From: JBOHCT01 sp050699055
GTDB taxonomy: Bacteria; Actinomycetota; Actinomycetes; Streptosporangiales; JBOHCT01
NCBI GenBank assembly: GCA_050699055.1
Contig: JBOHCT010000002.1
Coordinates: 1 to 56,021, forward strand
DNA: 56,021 nucleotides
Direction: 5' to 3'
Under the pieces are notes generated by a model. That model did not search any database, had not been told where the DNA came from, and saw only the letters and a program-made list of their open reading frames with translations. Positions 32,873 to 41,949 of the stretch are shown here, piece by piece; position 1 is the stretch's first letter, and every line of letters begins with the position of its first letter. Both the position numbers and the translations under genes were made by a program.

Positions 32873-34498
32873 TCACCTGGCTTCCTTCGGGATCCACACG
32901 CTGTCCCACATGACGGTGGGGTTCACGACGACCGCCGGGATCTTCGTCGTGAGCCCGGGACCGTGCGCCCCCTTGGTCACGACGTTGGCGGGGGCGAAGG
33001 CGAACAGGAACGGCGCGTAGGCGTGGTCGCTGATGTACTTGGCCGCCTGCGCGTACAGCTTGCCCCGCTTGTCCTTGTCCAGCGTCGCCGCGGCCCGCTG
33101 GAGGAGCTTGTCGAGCTTCGGGTCATGGATACCGCTGAACGGCGAGCTCGAGGAGAAGCGGAAGCCCACGCCGACGCCGGCCGCCGGATCCCAGGAGCCA
33201 GCGGTCTGCAGGCTCGCCTCCCAGTTGCCCTGAAACTCCTTGATGAGCTGCGCGAGGTCGTAGGAGTGGATGGTGGTCTTGATCCCCGCCTTGGACCACT
33301 GGCTCTGCAGAACCTTGTCGACCTGCTCGGCGATATAGTTCTTGATCGTGAAGAGATCCACCTGCAACCCGCCGAGCCGCTTGACGATCTGCTTCGCCTT
33401 GGCGAGGTCGTAGGTCCGGTACCCGGGCACCTTCGGCTTGAAGAACAGCCCGCCGGGCCCGGTGAACGACTGGGTCACCGGGTACAGGCCGTTGAACAGG
33501 TGGGTGCGGATCGCCTCGGTGTTCGTCGCGTAGTAGATCGCCTCCCGGGCCCGCTTGTTGTCGAACGGCGGGGCCTTGGTGTTGAGCTGGATGACATACG
33601 GCGACGTGGGCGGCTCCATCGTCACCGTCAGCCGGTCGTTCTTCTGGGCCTGCTGGATCAGCGGGGTGGTGTTCATGCCCTCGTAGGCTTGGGCTTGGCC
33701 GGCCAGCAGCGCCTGGTAGGCGGGCTGGTCACCGCCGATGGACTTGAACGTGAGCTTGTCGAGATAGGGGTGGCCCTTCTTCCAGTAGCCGTCGTAGCGC
33801 TTCAGCACGAGCTGCGAGCTCAACGTGTCGCTGACCACCTCGAAGGGGCCGGCACCCACCGGCTTGATCTTGAACTTCTTCTCCCCCATCTTCGCGAGCG
33901 CGGCCGGGGACGCGATCCAGTTCGCGTTCGAGTCGATGAACGCGTGGATGACTGCCGCGAACGGCCGCTTGAAGTGCAGTACGACCGTGTGGTCGTCGGG
34001 TGTGGTGATGCCCTGCGAGGCGAGCGGCGGCCACAGCCGCTTGGGGCTGCAGGTGCACGGGGACTTCAGGTCACGTTTGAAGTTCCACGCCACCGCCTTG
34101 GCATTGAACGCGGTGCCGTCCTGGAACTTCACGCCCTTACGGAGGGAGATGCTGACGGTCTTGCCGCCGTCGGAGAACTTGTAGCCGGTCGCGAGGTCGG
34201 GAACGATCTTGCCTCCCTCGCCGAGCTGGAACAGCTGACCGTAGATGGCGCTCATGTAGCTCTGGTTCGCGGCGCCGTTCGTGTTCGTGGCGGGATCGAG
34301 ACCGGTGGGCCATGCGCCCGCGTATCCGGACCCCTCGAGGACTGTTATCTCGCCGCCGCGCTGTGGTCCGCTCGTCGCGTTGTTCGAGCCGCCGCTCCCG
34401 CTCGTCTTCGCGGCGCCCCCACCGCACGCGGCAAGAAGAACCGACGACACCACGAGAAGGAAGAGCATGGCCATGAGCGGCCTCGCCCGATGCCTCAT
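32873..34498 (-). CDS. peptide/nickel-type ABC importer solute-binding lipoprotein
   Basis: The 541-residue protein starts with a lipoprotein signal (FLLVVSSVLLAAC, lipobox LAAC), then a Gly/Ser linker. Family-5 binding-protein blocks follow: GGEITVLEGSG, PDLATGYKFSDGGKTVSISL and RKGVKFQDGTAFNAKAVAWN. An unusual CTC pair occurs at LKSPCTCSPKRLW. The ATG at 34498 has a GGAGG site; longer starts lack one. The two-block operator upstream is shared with the UGSC train, so its ligand is probably the substrate of that pathway. Confidence 0.92.
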   Translation of the reverse strand: MRHRARPLMAMLFLLVVSSVLLAACGGGAAKTSGSGGSNNATSGPQRGGEITVLEGSGYAGAWPTGLDPATNTNGAANQSYMSAIYGQLFQLGEGGKIVPDLATGYKFSDGGKTVSISLRKGVKFQDGTAFNAKAVAWNFKRDLKSPCTCSPKRLWPPLASQGITTPDDHTVVLHFKRPFAAVIHAFIDSNANWIASPAALAKMGEKKFKIKPVGAGPFEVVSDTLSSQLVLKRYDGYWKKGHPYLDKLTFKSIGGDQPAYQALLAGQAQAYEGMNTTPLIQQAQKNDRLTVTMEPPTSPYVIQLNTKAPPFDNKRAREAIYYATNTEAIRTHLFNGLYPVTQSFTGPGGLFFKPKVPGYRTYDLAKAKQIVKRLGGLQVDLFTIKNYIAEQVDKVLQSQWSKAGIKTTIHSYDLAQLIKEFQGNWEASLQTAGSWDPAAGVGVGFRFSSSSPFSGIHDPKLDKLLQRAAATLDKDKRGKLYAQAAKYISDHAYAPFLFAFAPANVVTKGAHGPGLTTKIPAVVVNPTVMWDSVWIPKEAR

Positions 34499-34822
34499 GG
34501 GAATCCTCCATTCTGCCCCGGGGGTCGTGCCGCCGGGAAGGTATTCGACGCGAATGTCCCGCTCGCATGCCCGCGAGAAGGGCGTGAGACACGGTCGGCC
34601 ACGAGTAACCTCCCGGAGCAGAGGTCTCAACCAAGACTCGTCCCATACCAACGGTCCACCGGACGCCCACCAGTATTCGACGCTCCCGTGACGACCGTCA
34701 AGTATCCAGGCTTGGTTCGTTCGGCCCTTCTCGGACCTGCTTCGGGTCCGGGACCGCGGGCGTGGTGCCGCCGCCATCCGATGCCGGTTCGCGCGGGCCC
34801 GCGCCCCCCTGGTGGAGCGGAC
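34499..34822. promoter_or_regulatory. intergenic region with the Opp operon operator/promoter
   Basis: Within this 324-base gene-free stretch, CCCACCAGTATTCGAC (34666-34681), seven bases and TGACGACCGTCAAG (34689-34702) repeat the 27.5-kb site with identical spacing. Read on the minus strand it would drive the binding-protein gene. The long leader (about 160 bases) holds no supported gene. No clear terminator for purU is visible. Confidence 0.7.
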
Positions 34823-35746
34823 TCAGGCGAACACGATCGTCTTGTTCTGGTGCACGATGACCCTGTCCTCCAGGTGCCACGACACGGCCCGCGCGAGCAC
34901 CACCCGCTCGACGTACCGTCCCATGCGGCGCAGGTCGTCCGTGGAATGCCGATGATCGACACGGACCACGTCCTGCTCGATGATCGGCCCGGCGTCGAGC
35001 TCCTCCGTCACATAGTGGGCGGTCGCACCGATCAGCTTCACGCCACGCTCCGCCGCGGCGCCGTAGGGGTTCGCGCCCACAAACGCCGGCAGGAAACTGT
35101 GGTGAATGTTGATGACCTGGCTGGGGAACTCCTGGAGAAAGCTCCCGGACAGCACCCGCATGTACCGGGCCAACACGATGAGATCGACCTCCCCGACCAG
35201 CAGCTTCAGCTGCTCGGCCGCCGCGGCGGCCTTGTTCTCCTTGGCGACGGGGACGTGTCGGAAGTCGATCCCCCAGCCCCGCACCTTCTCCTCGAGGTCC
35301 GGGTGGTTCGAGATGACCATACGGACATCGGCGCGCAGCTCACCAGAACGCCAGCGCCAGAGGATCTCTTGGAGGGCGTGATCGGCCTTGGAAGCCAGGA
35401 TCGCGACGCGCTTCCGCCTGCCGGCCTGAGCGAGCCGCCAGCTCATATCGAAGCTGGTGGCAAGCGCCGCGCATTCGTACTCCAGCTCGGTGAACTGTTC
35501 GGCGAGACCGGGCAGATAGAACTCGAGGCGAAGAAAGAATGTCCCGCCGAAGGGATCGGTGGAGTACTGCTGCGACTCCAGGATATTCGCTCCCCTACGG
35601 TACAGGAACTGAGAGACCTCGAACACGATCCCCGGCCGGTCCGGGCATCTGATCAACAGCCGACCGACGTCCCGGTAGCGGTCCTCGTCCCGTTCGCTGG
35701 ACTTTGCCGCGGTCCTGGGTCCCTGAGCCGTGGGACTGTGGTCCAT
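34823..35746 (-). CDS. purU: formyltetrahydrofolate deformylase
   Basis: The 307-residue protein has an N-terminal ACT domain (GRLLIRCPDRPGIVFEVSQF) and a C-terminal formyltransferase-like domain. The catalytic set is visible in INIHHSFLPAFVGANPY and GATAHYVTEELDAGPIIEQD. It hydrolyses 10-formyl-THF to THF and formate, freeing folate when C1 units accumulate. The ATG at 35746 has a GGAGG site 7 bases upstream and is preferred over 35767. Placed among C1 genes it is the natural exit step of methyl oxidation. Confidence 0.93.
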   Translation of the reverse strand: MDHSPTAQGPRTAAKSSERDEDRYRDVGRLLIRCPDRPGIVFEVSQFLYRRGANILESQQYSTDPFGGTFFLRLEFYLPGLAEQFTELEYECAALATSFDMSWRLAQAGRRKRVAILASKADHALQEILWRWRSGELRADVRMVISNHPDLEEKVRGWGIDFRHVPVAKENKAAAAAEQLKLLVGEVDLIVLARYMRVLSGSFLQEFPSQVINIHHSFLPAFVGANPYGAAAERGVKLIGATAHYVTEELDAGPIIEQDVVRVDHRHSTDDLRRMGRYVERVVLARAVSWHLEDRVIVHQNKTIVFA

Positions 35747-35806
35747 CCGGTCGCCTCCCGCGTACAAGTCGCCCGTAATCGGCGAGGTCGCCGGTTACAT
35801 ACTCCA

Positions 35807-35839
35807 CACCAGTCGACACACGATGCTCTCCGCGTCAAG
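35807..35839 (-). promoter_or_regulatory. weak copy of the two-block site before purU
   Basis: CACCAGTCGAC (35807-35817 region) and CGTCAAG (35833-35839) resemble the outer parts of the 27.5- and 34.7-kb sites. The inner palindrome half is lacking. TTGACG on the minus strand could be a -35. This may be a promoter without operator function. Confidence 0.35.
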
Positions 35840-36032
35840 GATTCATTACGCCTGGTTCAGTGGACAACGTGACGCTCACAGTGTTTACGCCTGTCCGGTT
35901 GTGCCATCGCCACAAACCGCGTCGAAGATCGCCGCACGTAGACACGGGGCCGAGCGACAACTCGTCGGAGCTCTCCCGCTCGCACCGTCCGTACCGGCAC
36001 TATCGGCACCTGCCGCGGCTCCGGCCGGCGAC

Positions 36033-37871
36033 TCAGATCGCCCCGAGCAAGCGGTCGAGGGCGGCGGGATCGCCGCCTGGGGGTGTGAGGACAACTCCGT
36101 CGACCAGCGGTCGGGCCGTACGCAGGAGATCGATCGCCACGTCGAGTCCGACGCGGGCGCCGTCCTGTCCCGCCTGTTCCATCGTGGCCAGTGTGGCCTC
36201 GGGAATCCGCAGGTCGGGAACCTCATGAGCGAGATAGTCGGCCTCGGCGAAACTGCGCAGCGGGACGATGGACGCGAAGATGGGCACCCTCTCGTCGCCC
36301 AGCGCGTCGATCATTCTCCGGAGAGTATCGACGTCGTACACCGGCCGCGTGATGAGGAACTGTGTCCCGGCCTGGACCTTGCGGCGGGTCCGTGCGATCT
36401 CCGCCTCGACGTCCTGCGCACCAGGGTTGAAACGCGCCCCGATGTGGAAGGAGGTCTTGGTCGCGAGGGACAGCCCGTTGCAGTCGCGACCCTCGTTGAG
36501 GCCGACCAGCAGGTCGACAAGACCGATGGAGTCGACCTCCCAGATGCCGTCGGCGTTGGGGTAGTCGCCGAGGAGCGGAGGGTTGCCGGTCTCGCAGACC
36601 ACGTTGACGACTCCGAGGGCGTGCGCGCCTAGGAGGTCCGCCTGCAGGGTCATGATGGTCTTGTCCCAGGTTGTCGCCGTCGCGATCGTCTCCACGCCGA
36701 CCCGTTGTTGGAGGTGGAGAGCGAGGTTGATGGAGCCGAGCTGGGCCCTCGGAGTCTGTCGGGTGGTCACGCACACCAGGTCGATACCACGCTCGCGCAG
36801 CCCTGCCACCTGGTGGGTCGCCTCATCGGCGACGCCGCCGAGCGGCGGGACGATCTGCGCGGCGACCACGAACCTTCTGTCGGCCAGGCGCTCCGCCGCC
36901 GTCCCGCCGCTGCCCACCATGCCGCCCACCATGGGCGATGTGGGAGGCTGCTCCGCATGGGCCGCCGGCGGCCCGCTGCGGACGGGTACGCGCGTCAGCT
37001 CCGCCGTCGCGGCCCGAAGATGGGTGGGCGTCGTGCCGCAGCATCCCCCGATCAACGTCACACCCGCGTCGGCGAGCCGCCGCGCGTAGCGCGCGAAGTA
37101 TGCCCCGTCGACGTTGTACTCGAACCGCCGGCCGTCGACCCGGCGCGGAAGTCCGGCGTTGGGCAGGGCGCTCACCGGCAGCGTGGTGTGTGTGCGCAGC
37201 GCCTCGACCACGGCGAGCGTTCTCTGTGGACCGAGCGTGCAGTTGGTGCCGAGCGCGGCGACGGGCAGCTCGCCGAGGGCCCTCGCCACCTCCAAAGGGC
37301 TTTCCCCCCCGAGGGTGTTGCCGTCGTCGGCGAAGGTCGCCTGGGCGACGACCGGCACATCGCTGATCTCTGTCGCCGCCCCTGCCGCCTCCACGAGCTC
37401 CTCGAGATAGCCGAAAGTCTCCAGGATCACCAGGTCGACCTCCGCGTCCACGAGGGCCTCGACCTGCTCGCGGACCGCCGCGACGCGGTGAGCCGCTTCG
37501 ACGCGACGCCGCTGGTGTACCGTCACCGCCGGCGATACCGAGCCGGCGACGAACACCGCCCGGTCCGCCGTCCGTTTCGCCTCATGAGCGACGCGGACGC
37601 CCGCGGCGTTGATGTCCCTGACCATGTCGGCGTAGCCGTGGGCGGCGAGCCGCAGCCGGCTCGCGCCGAACGTGTTGGTCTGGATGACGTCGACGCCCGC
37701 GCTGATGTAGCTCTCGTGGATCGTGCTGACCAGTGCGGGATCGGAGATGTTGAGCTCGGGCAGCGCCCGGTCGAGCGAGTTGCCCGCGGCGTGCAGCATC
37801 GTGCCCATGGCTCCGTCGCAGACGAGCATGCGACGGCCCAGTGCGTCGGTGAAACTGTTGCCCATAGTCAT
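36033..37871 (-). CDS. bifunctional homocysteine S-methyltransferase / methylenetetrahydrofolate reductase fusion
   Basis: The 612-residue protein has two domains. Residues 1-310 form a betaine/homocysteine methyltransferase barrel (LVCDGAMGTMLHAAG, ALGTNCTLGPQRTL) with zinc ligands in TNC and GGCCGTTPTHLRA. Residues about 340-612 are MetF-like (VVAAQIVPPLGGVADE, CVTTRQTPRAQLGSIN, RPVYDVDTLRRMIDALGD). The layout matches YitJ of Bacillus. It could move a methyl group between homocysteine and folate and oxidise it in one protein. The ATG at 37871 overlaps the stop of the PucR gene (ATGA), so regulator and enzyme are co-translated. Confidence 0.9.
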   Translation of the reverse strand: MTMGNSFTDALGRRMLVCDGAMGTMLHAAGNSLDRALPELNISDPALVSTIHESYISAGVDVIQTNTFGASRLRLAAHGYADMVRDINAAGVRVAHEAKRTADRAVFVAGSVSPAVTVHQRRRVEAAHRVAAVREQVEALVDAEVDLVILETFGYLEELVEAAGAATEISDVPVVAQATFADDGNTLGGESPLEVARALGELPVAALGTNCTLGPQRTLAVVEALRTHTTLPVSALPNAGLPRRVDGRRFEYNVDGAYFARYARRLADAGVTLIGGCCGTTPTHLRAATAELTRVPVRSGPPAAHAEQPPTSPMVGGMVGSGGTAAERLADRRFVVAAQIVPPLGGVADEATHQVAGLRERGIDLVCVTTRQTPRAQLGSINLALHLQQRVGVETIATATTWDKTIMTLQADLLGAHALGVVNVVCETGNPPLLGDYPNADGIWEVDSIGLVDLLVGLNEGRDCNGLSLATKTSFHIGARFNPGAQDVEAEIARTRRKVQAGTQFLITRPVYDVDTLRRMIDALGDERVPIFASIVPLRSFAEADYLAHEVPDLRIPEATLATMEQAGQDGARVGLDVAIDLLRTARPLVDGVVLTPPGGDPAALDRLLGAI

Positions 37872-39241
37872 GACCCTTCCCCCAGGGCGTCCAGGATCTC
37901 GAGGGCGACCTGTGCCATCAGCCGGTCGCGGTAACGGTCGAAGGTGAGACCCGTGATCTCCTCGCTGCGCCTGACCCGGTAGGCGACGGTGTTGGGGTGC
38001 ACATGCAGCCTCCGCGAGACCCGCTGTGGACTGTTGTTCTCGCGGAAGTACCACGACAGCGTCATCAGGTACTCAGAGTTGTGCTCGCGCTCGTAGGCGC
38101 TGAGCCTACCGAGCACCTCCTCCGCGAATCGCCGCAGCTCGCCGAGCTCGGGAACCTGCAGCAACAGGCGATGGATGCCGAGGTCCTCGAAGGCGACGGT
38201 CTGCCCCAGCCGGCCCAGGCGCCGAGCGGCGTCGACCGTACGCCGCGCCTCGGCGTAGGAGCGCGCGATCTCGCCGGGCTCACGGCAGGTGTCGCCGATA
38301 CCGACCGTCATCACCGTACCGGGCAACTGCTCGGCCACCCGCGCCGCACACGCCTCGGCGAGCCGACGCGGCTCCAACAGGGGCGTACTCCTCCCGACGG
38401 GCTCGGGGACCACGACGACGACCTCCGAGTCGCGGACCGACGTGATCGTCTCGGGTTCGCGCGTGGCGAAGAAGCGCTCGACCGCGCTGACTCTCCGGTG
38501 ACGCGAGCTATCGACGTCCCCAGTGTCGCGCTCAGGGCCGCCCTCGGCACCGTCCCCGGCACGGTTCTTGGGGCCCCCGAAGGCCACTGATAGCACGCGG
38601 TGGTCACGGCCCGAGTCGTATCCCAGGTGCCTGGCCCAGCGGTCCGCCTCGCCGTTCTCGCGGCCGCGCCCGAGCAGCAGGCCCTCGACCAGGTCGCTGC
38701 GCACCCGGCCGGCCGCCGCGGCCACGACACGCTCGCGGCTGAGAATCACCCCACAGATCGTGGCGGCATGCTCGCTGACCAGGAGGCTGATGTCGTCCGC
38801 CCGCCCCTCGCCGGTGTCGACGGCCATGAGATAGGCGGGGACCTCCTCCCCGACCAGGATCGGCGCCACCACGACGGACATGTTCTGGCTGGGGTCGGGG
38901 AGCCGCAGCGACCGCCGCGTCTGCGCGGTGGCGCTCAGCGCCCTGCTCAGCCGCGGGTTGAGGACGACGTCCCGGACGAAGTCGCCGGCGTCCTCGGCCG
39001 CCGCCCGAGGTGCGGCGGCGGCCCATACCTCCATCGTCCGGCTGACGACCGCCACTGTGGAGGAGGTTCGTTCCGCGAGCAACCGCGTGACTGTCGAGAT
39101 CTCGGCGTTCTGCAGCGCGAGTCCGGACAGGTGCCGGTAGATGGTGACGAGCTCGCGAAGCACGCTGGTCTCGCGACTCACGGCGTTCTGGCCCGCGACC
39201 TCTTCGGCGGGCCCATCCGCTGCTGGCCGTCTGTCCGCCAC
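37868..39241 (-). CDS. PucR/CdaR-family transcriptional regulator
   Basis: The 457-residue protein has an N-terminal GAF-like sensor region (ISTVTRLLAERTSSTVAVVS), a middle GGDEF-like domain (VMTVGIGDTCREPGEIARSY) and a C-terminal helix-turn-helix (NNSPQRVSRRLHVHPNTVAY). PucR-type proteins are usually activators of catabolic genes. The GTG at 39241 follows the non-coding upstream region; internal starts are possible. A TGACGACCGTCA-like site lies 185 bases upstream. It is one of three candidates for the regulator of the shared operator. Confidence 0.88.
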   Translation of the reverse strand: MADRRPAADGPAEEVAGQNAVSRETSVLRELVTIYRHLSGLALQNAEISTVTRLLAERTSSTVAVVSRTMEVWAAAAPRAAAEDAGDFVRDVVLNPRLSRALSATAQTRRSLRLPDPSQNMSVVVAPILVGEEVPAYLMAVDTGEGRADDISLLVSEHAATICGVILSRERVVAAAAGRVRSDLVEGLLLGRGRENGEADRWARHLGYDSGRDHRVLSVAFGGPKNRAGDGAEGGPERDTGDVDSSRHRRVSAVERFFATREPETITSVRDSEVVVVVPEPVGRSTPLLEPRRLAEACAARVAEQLPGTVMTVGIGDTCREPGEIARSYAEARRTVDAARRLGRLGQTVAFEDLGIHRLLLQVPELGELRRFAEEVLGRLSAYEREHNSEYLMTLSWYFRENNSPQRVSRRLHVHPNTVAYRVRRSEEITGLTFDRYRDRLMAQVALEILDALGEGS

Positions 39242-39600
39242 ACCCTCAACATAGCGGCGCGGCTCCCCCGGGAGCTTGTGGCGGACAACAAAACGGCTGG
39301 GTCCGGAGTTGTTGGACCCATGATGCTCGCGACGGGCCGGTCGCCGCATCGACGGCGCGGACCGAGGGATCCTTGCCGCGTGTGTTTCGGCGTACGGAAT
39401 AAGTGACCGCGACGCCCAATCTTGGCGACGACCGTCAACGCGATATCTTCCGAGTGTCCGGTCGCGTGCGGGGAGTTCTTTGCCGCCGCGGCGATCCAGG
39501 CGGATGGATCGCAAGACGGAGGAGGAGCGCGTAGTGATGTCCGCGCCCACCTGGTAGAGCCGTCCCGGGTCATTACCGGGCCTCCCGATAGACTTGCACC
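39242..39600. promoter_or_regulatory. gene-free region between PucR and PaaX-like genes
   Basis: CGACGACCGTCA at 39426-39437 differs by one base from the shared TGACGACCGTCA palindrome and is oriented with TTGACG towards the PucR gene. On the plus strand a -10-like TAGACT (39589-39594) sits six bases before the ATG at 39601, implying a leaderless transcript for the PaaX-like gene. No supported gene is present in the 359 bases. Confidence 0.5.
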
Positions 39601-40533
39601 ATGGCGCAGCCGGGTATGACCTCACCCGGGCAGGGCGAGGAGGCGGGACTCGAGACCCGGGGGTCGCGGGCACAGACGCAGCACACGCTGCTGACCATCC
39701 TCGGTGACTATTGGTACGAGCGAGACGAGTACCTCCCCTCCGCGGCCCTCGTCGAACTCCTCGCCGAGTTCGACGTGACGGCGTTCAGCGCCCGCGCCGC
39801 GTTGACCAGGTTGACCCGTCGGGCGCTACTGCGCTGGGAGAAGCGCGGACGGCGTACCTTTTACGCGCTCACCGGCCGGGCGGCCGCCGTCCTTACCGAG
39901 GGCGGCCGCAGGATCGTTTCCTTCGGCGCGCACGATGCTCCTTGGGACGGTCAGTGGGCCTTCGTCGCGTTCTCTGTTCCGGAGTCCCGACGACCGATTC
40001 GACACATACTCAGAGAACGGCTGCGATGGCTCGGGTACGCGCCGCTCTACGACGCCCTGTGGGTCTCCCCACGGGACAGGTCCGCGGAGGTGCGTCGGGT
40101 CCTCGACGACCTCGACCTGCGAACCGCGACCCTGTTCACCGGCTCCATGCATACGGCCTCCCCCACCTGCGGAAGCCCGCTGGTCGCCTGGGATCTCGAG
40201 GAACTACGTCGCTACTACGAGACTTTCGCCGCCGAGTGGCGGCCGTGGGCGGAACGTACCCGCAGCGGCTCTGTCACACCGGCGCAGGCCCTTGTCGCCC
40301 GTACCGAGGTCATGGACAAGTGGCGTACCTTCCCCAGACTGGATCCCGAACTTCCCCGCACGCTCCTGCCCCAGGGGGGGCTCCGGACCGAGGCCAGGCA
40401 ACTGTTCGTCGACATCTACGACGGACTCGGCCCGCTCGCCGAGCTGCGTGTACGTCAGCTTCTCACCCGCTACAACCCGCGACTCGCCGAGCTCGCCACG
40501 CACCATACGACCGGCCAACTGCTGCGGATCTGA
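39601..40533 (+). CDS. PaaX-family transcriptional regulator
   Basis: The 310-residue protein follows the PaaX plan. An N-terminal winged helix (TLLTILGDYWYERDEYLPSA, then FSARAALTRLTRRALLRWEK) precedes a central domain (WAFVAFSVPESRRPIRHILR, then LRWLGYAPLYDALWVSP) and a C-terminal helical domain. PaaX represses phenylacetate catabolism by sensing an aryl-CoA; relatives control other aromatic routes. It faces away from the PucR gene and converges with the CoA-transferase operon. A repressor role for the neighbouring aromatic genes is inferred. Confidence 0.88.
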   Translation: MAQPGMTSPGQGEEAGLETRGSRAQTQHTLLTILGDYWYERDEYLPSAALVELLAEFDVTAFSARAALTRLTRRALLRWEKRGRRTFYALTGRAAAVLTEGGRRIVSFGAHDAPWDGQWAFVAFSVPESRRPIRHILRERLRWLGYAPLYDALWVSPRDRSAEVRRVLDDLDLRTATLFTGSMHTASPTCGSPLVAWDLEELRRYYETFAAEWRPWAERTRSGSVTPAQALVARTEVMDKWRTFPRLDPELPRTLLPQGGLRTEARQLFVDIYDGLGPLAELRVRQLLTRYNPRLAELATHHTTGQLLRI

Positions 40534-40588
40534 CGCGGAGTAGCAGAACACGCGCACGGCAACGGGAACTGCTGGACACGCGGTTCAG

Positions 40589-41248
40589 TTATCGCTGGGG
40601 CGTTCCCAACACAGAGAAATCCAACTCCGCTTCGGTGTTCTTGCGTAGGTCATCCGTTGATACTCCGGGCGCGAGCTCGCGTACCCGCAACGGTCCCCCC
40701 GTCACATCGAGGATTCCACAGTCGGAGTAGACCCGATCGACCACCGACTTCGCGGTGAGCGGCAGGCGGCACTCGCGGGCGATCTTCGGCCGCCCGTCCG
40801 CTGTGACGTGTCTGATCATCACCCAGAGCCGCCGCGCGCCGACCGCGATGTCCGCCGCACCGCCGACTCCGCCGATGCGGCCGGCGATGCTGTCCGACTC
40901 GTTCCGCCAACTCGCGATGTCTCCCGTGGCGCTCACCTCGTAGGCGCCGAGAACAGCGGCGTCGAGACGGCCACCGCGGATCATGGTGAACGACGTGACG
41001 CTGTCGAAGAAGGACCCGCCCGGGCTGATGCTCACCGCGCTCTTACCTGCGTGGACGAGGTCGTCATCGGGCTCGCCCTCCAGCGGCGTCACGCCGAGGA
41101 TGCCGTTCTCGCTCTGCAGCACCACCTCGCGGTCCTTTGGGATTCTCCCGACAATGGCGGTGGGCAGGCCGATGCCGAGGTTGACGTACCAGCCCTCCCG
41201 CAGGTCCATCGCGACCCGTTCCGCCAGCTGCTCCTTACTCCACGGCAT
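40589..41248 (-). CDS. 3-oxoacid CoA-transferase-type subunit B
   Basis: The 219-residue subunit has the catalytic-Glu region LQSENGILGVTP, the glycine-rich GLPTAIVGRIP and FFDSVTSFTMIRGGRLDAAV. Family-I CoA-transferases swap CoA between acids, for example succinyl-CoA and 3-oxoadipate (PcaIJ). It overlaps the subunit A gene by 14 bases. Downstream of an intradiol dioxygenase cluster, a 3-oxoadipate role is attractive. The ATG at 41248 has a GGGGGA site. Confidence 0.88.
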   Translation of the reverse strand: MPWSKEQLAERVAMDLREGWYVNLGIGLPTAIVGRIPKDREVVLQSENGILGVTPLEGEPDDDLVHAGKSAVSISPGGSFFDSVTSFTMIRGGRLDAAVLGAYEVSATGDIASWRNESDSIAGRIGGVGGAADIAVGARRLWVMIRHVTADGRPKIARECRLPLTAKSVVDRVYSDCGILDVTGGPLRVRELAPGVSTDDLRKNTEAELDFSVLGTPQR

Positions 41249-41942
41249 CTCGGTCCCCCTGCCCCCGGTGGGCTGCGGAGCCAACCTCGCCCGGGGTCAC
41301 CGCGTCCACGAAGATCCCGGGCAGGTGGACCGACTCCGGATCCATCTCCCCCAGGGCACGTCGCCGCCGCACCTCCGCGATGGTCCAGCGTGCCGCCATG
41401 GCCATGGGGATGTTGAAGTTCCTCGACGCGAGCCGGAAGCGCAGGTTCCCCCATCTATCCGCCTCCTCGGCCCTGACGAGGGCGACGTCGGGCGCGATCG
41501 GCCGTTCGAGGACGAACTCACGCCCGTCGACCATGAGGGACCGCTTGCCCTCCGTGAAGGACGTGCCGACACCGGTCGGGCTGAGGATGCCGCCAAGGCC
41601 CGCGCCCGCGGCCCGCAGCCGCTCGGCGATCATGCCCTGCGGGGTCAGCTCGACCGTGACGTCGCCGGTGAGCAGCACCTCGCCGACCCCATCCGACGTC
41701 GGGCCCACAGGAAAGGAGCAGATGACCTTCCGCACGCATCCGTCGATGATCAGGCCCGCGAGTCCGGTGGTTCCACCGCCCGCGCCGTTGGCGACGACGA
41801 CGAGGTCCCGGAGGCCTCGGTTCCTGAGCCCGTCCGTGAGCGGCACGGGCATGCCGGGCGTGCCGAAACCGCCGATGGCGATGGTCATCCCACTCTCGAC
41901 CACGTCGAGTGCGGGATCCGCCTCCGCGAACTTGTTGATCAC
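41235..41942 (-). CDS. 3-oxoacid CoA-transferase-type subunit A
   Basis: The 235-residue partner has the nucleotide-site motif IAIGGFGTPGMPVPLTDGLR and the family middle LSPTGVGTSFTEGKRSLMVD. Together with subunit B it forms the heteromeric transferase. Subunit A sequences vary less with substrate, so acceptor identity cannot be read. It lies 7 bases after the amidohydrolase gene in a four-gene operon (dehydrogenase, amidohydrolase, A, B). Confidence 0.88.
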   Translation of the reverse strand: MINKFAEADPALDVVESGMTIAIGGFGTPGMPVPLTDGLRNRGLRDLVVVANGAGGGTTGLAGLIIDGCVRKVICSFPVGPTSDGVGEVLLTGDVTVELTPQGMIAERLRAAGAGLGGILSPTGVGTSFTEGKRSLMVDGREFVLERPIAPDVALVRAEEADRWGNLRFRLASRNFNIPMAMAARWTIAEVRRRRALGEMDPESVHLPGIFVDAVTPGEVGSAAHRGQGDRDAVE

Positions 41943-41949
41943 GGCGCGG

